A stretch of DNA of 5,992 nt, from contig JAIRMY010000225.1 of the NCBI GenBank assembly GCA_031258335.1, positions 1 to 5,992 on the forward strand, read 5' to 3'. Under the pieces are notes generated by a model. It was given only the letters and a program-made list of their open reading frames with translations. It was not told the origin of the DNA and searched no databases. Position numbers and translations under genes: made by a program. Positions within the stretch are counted from its first letter, which is position 1; the number at the start of each line of letters is the position of its first letter. Shown here one piece after another: positions 4,942 through 5,992 of the stretch. This DNA is from Spirochaetaceae bacterium. Lineage in GTDB: Bacteria > Spirochaetota > Spirochaetia > Treponematales > Breznakiellaceae.

Positions 4942-5992
4942 TCACTCCCTATTCATCAGTTCTTCCCACCACGAATCGTCAGGCAGGTCTTTATCTATCT
5001 GGACGAACAAGAGGCCGGCGCCACTCTGTGTCGGGTAGAGGGTATTTTGTATGTTAAGGTACGGGAGGCTTGCGCCGGGTATGGGCGTGTTTGTGATGCC
5101 GGCGCGAACCAGCGTTTCGGGATTGCGTTCCAGCGTGTCCCAGGCGCGGGCGGATTCGGCGAACTCGCCCAGCGCCCGTGCGCGATACGCGGGATTGCCG
5201 GTACGGGCGGCGAGCGCGTTATACGTTACGCCAAGGTTGTTGCGGGCCATCATCATGCGTTCAACGAGTTCACGGTGTTCCGTTACTTCATGCGGCTCCA
5301 GCATAGAAATGCGGTTGCGATCGTTTTCAAGCATATTAAGGAGGCGCTTGAAGTAACCTTCGGCGGCAAAATAGTCCGAGCGCATATACGCGGCGTTTCC
5401 CAAAGCGTGCAGCAGCCGCCTGTTGTACGGCGTTTCCATAGAGACGCTAAAGAACCGGTTCAAGGCCTGGGCGTAGTCTTCTACACGGTAGTAGGCGGAG
5501 CCAAGCCTGTACTGCATTTCAGGCGGCGACCAGCCGTTTTCCCCGGCGTTGGTGTAAAAATCTATCGCTTCCCTCATATCGCCCGACTTTGTGAAATAGG
5601 CAAGGTCGCCTAGGTAGGCGTACAGTTCCCCAAACTCAGCGGCGCGCGGCAAAAGGCGGCGGTCCACAGCATCTTCCATTACCTTTACCCCCTTGGCAAG
5701 GGCTTCCTCGGCGGGAAAAAATTCGCGGTCAGCTATCATCATGCGGGCAAGGCGGCGCTGGGTATCTATACGGTAATGGGTACGTTTAGACGACTCAGGG
5801 CGGGCTGTGTCGAAAGCCGCGGCGGCAATTTCCAGCGTCTGCCTTTCTTCCGGCACTGCGCCATAGCTGTTGTAGTAACGGGCCAGGTGATAATGCACTT
5901 CGGGAAGAGAAAAATCCTGCCCGCTCGCCCGCACCAGCACATCTTTTATCCCTTCTATGTCCCCTACATACTGATCGGGGACGCCTTTTACC
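4942..5992 (-). CDS. TPR-repeat protein, C-terminal part (start beyond window)
   Basis: The reading frame is open from the right edge (residues VKGVPDQYVGDIEGIKDVLV...) to TGA at 4944-4942, giving 349 residues of the C-terminus. Frame continuity past 5940 shows that the GTG there is not the start. The chain is helical and built of TPR-like pairs, for example PEVHYHLARYY, PEMQYRLGSAYYRVEDYAQALNRF, LLHALGNAAYMRSDYFAAEGYF and ARNNLGVTYNAL. These carry the small and large residue spacing typical of TPR helices A and B. The last part leaves the repeat pattern and ends with Pro/Asn-rich and Trp/acidic segments (PDDSWWEELMNRE). TPRs form protein-binding scaffolds. The overall look recalls large spirochaetal TPR proteins, including the periplasmic flagellar collar type, but I cannot assign it; the signal peptide, if any, is outside the window. 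Confidence 0.85.
   Translation of the reverse strand, partial: VKGVPDQYVGDIEGIKDVLVRASGQDFSLPEVHYHLARYYNSYGAVPEERQTLEIAAAAFDTARPESSKRTHYRIDTQRRLARMMIADREFFPAEEALAKGVKVMEDAVDRRLLPRAAEFGELYAYLGDLAYFTKSGDMREAIDFYTNAGENGWSPPEMQYRLGSAYYRVEDYAQALNRFFSVSMETPYNRRLLHALGNAAYMRSDYFAAEGYFKRLLNMLENDRNRISMLEPHEVTEHRELVERMMMARNNLGVTYNALAARTGNPAYRARALGEFAESARAWDTLERNPETLVRAGITNTPIPGASLPYLNIQNTLYPTQSGAGLLFVQIDKDLPDDSWWEELMNRE

Noticed and set aside
4903..5613. 236-codon plus-strand ORF opposite the TPR gene
   Set aside because: The minus-strand TPR frame is continuous to the window edge with coherent helical repeats; the plus-strand frame has no recognisable motif and overlaps the tRNA promoter.

Overview
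The window looks like chromosomal DNA from a bacterium of moderately high G+C, most plausibly a spirochaete of the Treponema group, possibly a gut-symbiont lineage. The placement rests on inference. The FmdB-type zinc ribbon, the long TPR protein with a Trp-rich C-terminus and the lipoprotein with an L-A-A-C lipobox all resemble treponemal proteins. The three tRNA genes lack an encoded CCA end. No species call can be made from the sequence alone.

Layout. (1) Positions 1-2034, minus strand: a two-gene unit. moeA (molybdopterin molybdenumtransferase) has its own extended -10 promoter and a strong ribosome site. Its stop codon overlaps by one base (TAATG) the start of a PflX-type (COG1313) radical SAM protein, which runs off the left edge. 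(2) Positions 2035-2292: a divergent intergenic region with the moeA promoter on one side and a probable promoter for the plus-strand genes on the other. (3) Positions 2293-4142, plus strand: an unrecognised lipoprotein, an FmdB-family zinc-ribbon protein, and a small double zinc-ribbon protein with a C-terminal membrane anchor. Between the lipoprotein and fmdB lies a 227-bp block bounded by inverted repeats, which looks like an inserted, highly folded element. (4) Positions 4143-4941: no protein gene. It holds three minus-strand tRNA genes, Ser(GGA), Ser(CGA) and Cys(GCA). Between Ser(CGA) and Cys lies a nested inverted-repeat element. Between the two Ser genes a duplicated tRNA-Ser 3' end flanks a hairpin-rich insert. 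(5) Positions 4942-5992, minus strand: the C-terminal 349 residues of a TPR-repeat protein that enters from the right edge.

How the genes work together. MoeA inserts molybdate into molybdopterin. Its one-base overlap with the radical SAM gene means the two are co-transcribed and probably translationally coupled, but no biochemical link between them is established. fmdB and the zinc-ribbon membrane protein are 5 bp apart and look like a pair. The tRNA region appears to be a landing zone for repeats: three unrelated palindromic or inverted-repeat blocks occur within about 1.6 kb. None of them encodes a plausible protein. The repeat architecture is the most unusual part of the window; the protein-coding part is mostly ordinary, with several uncharacterised proteins. 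I found no CRISPR array, transposase, toxin-antitoxin pair or defence gene.
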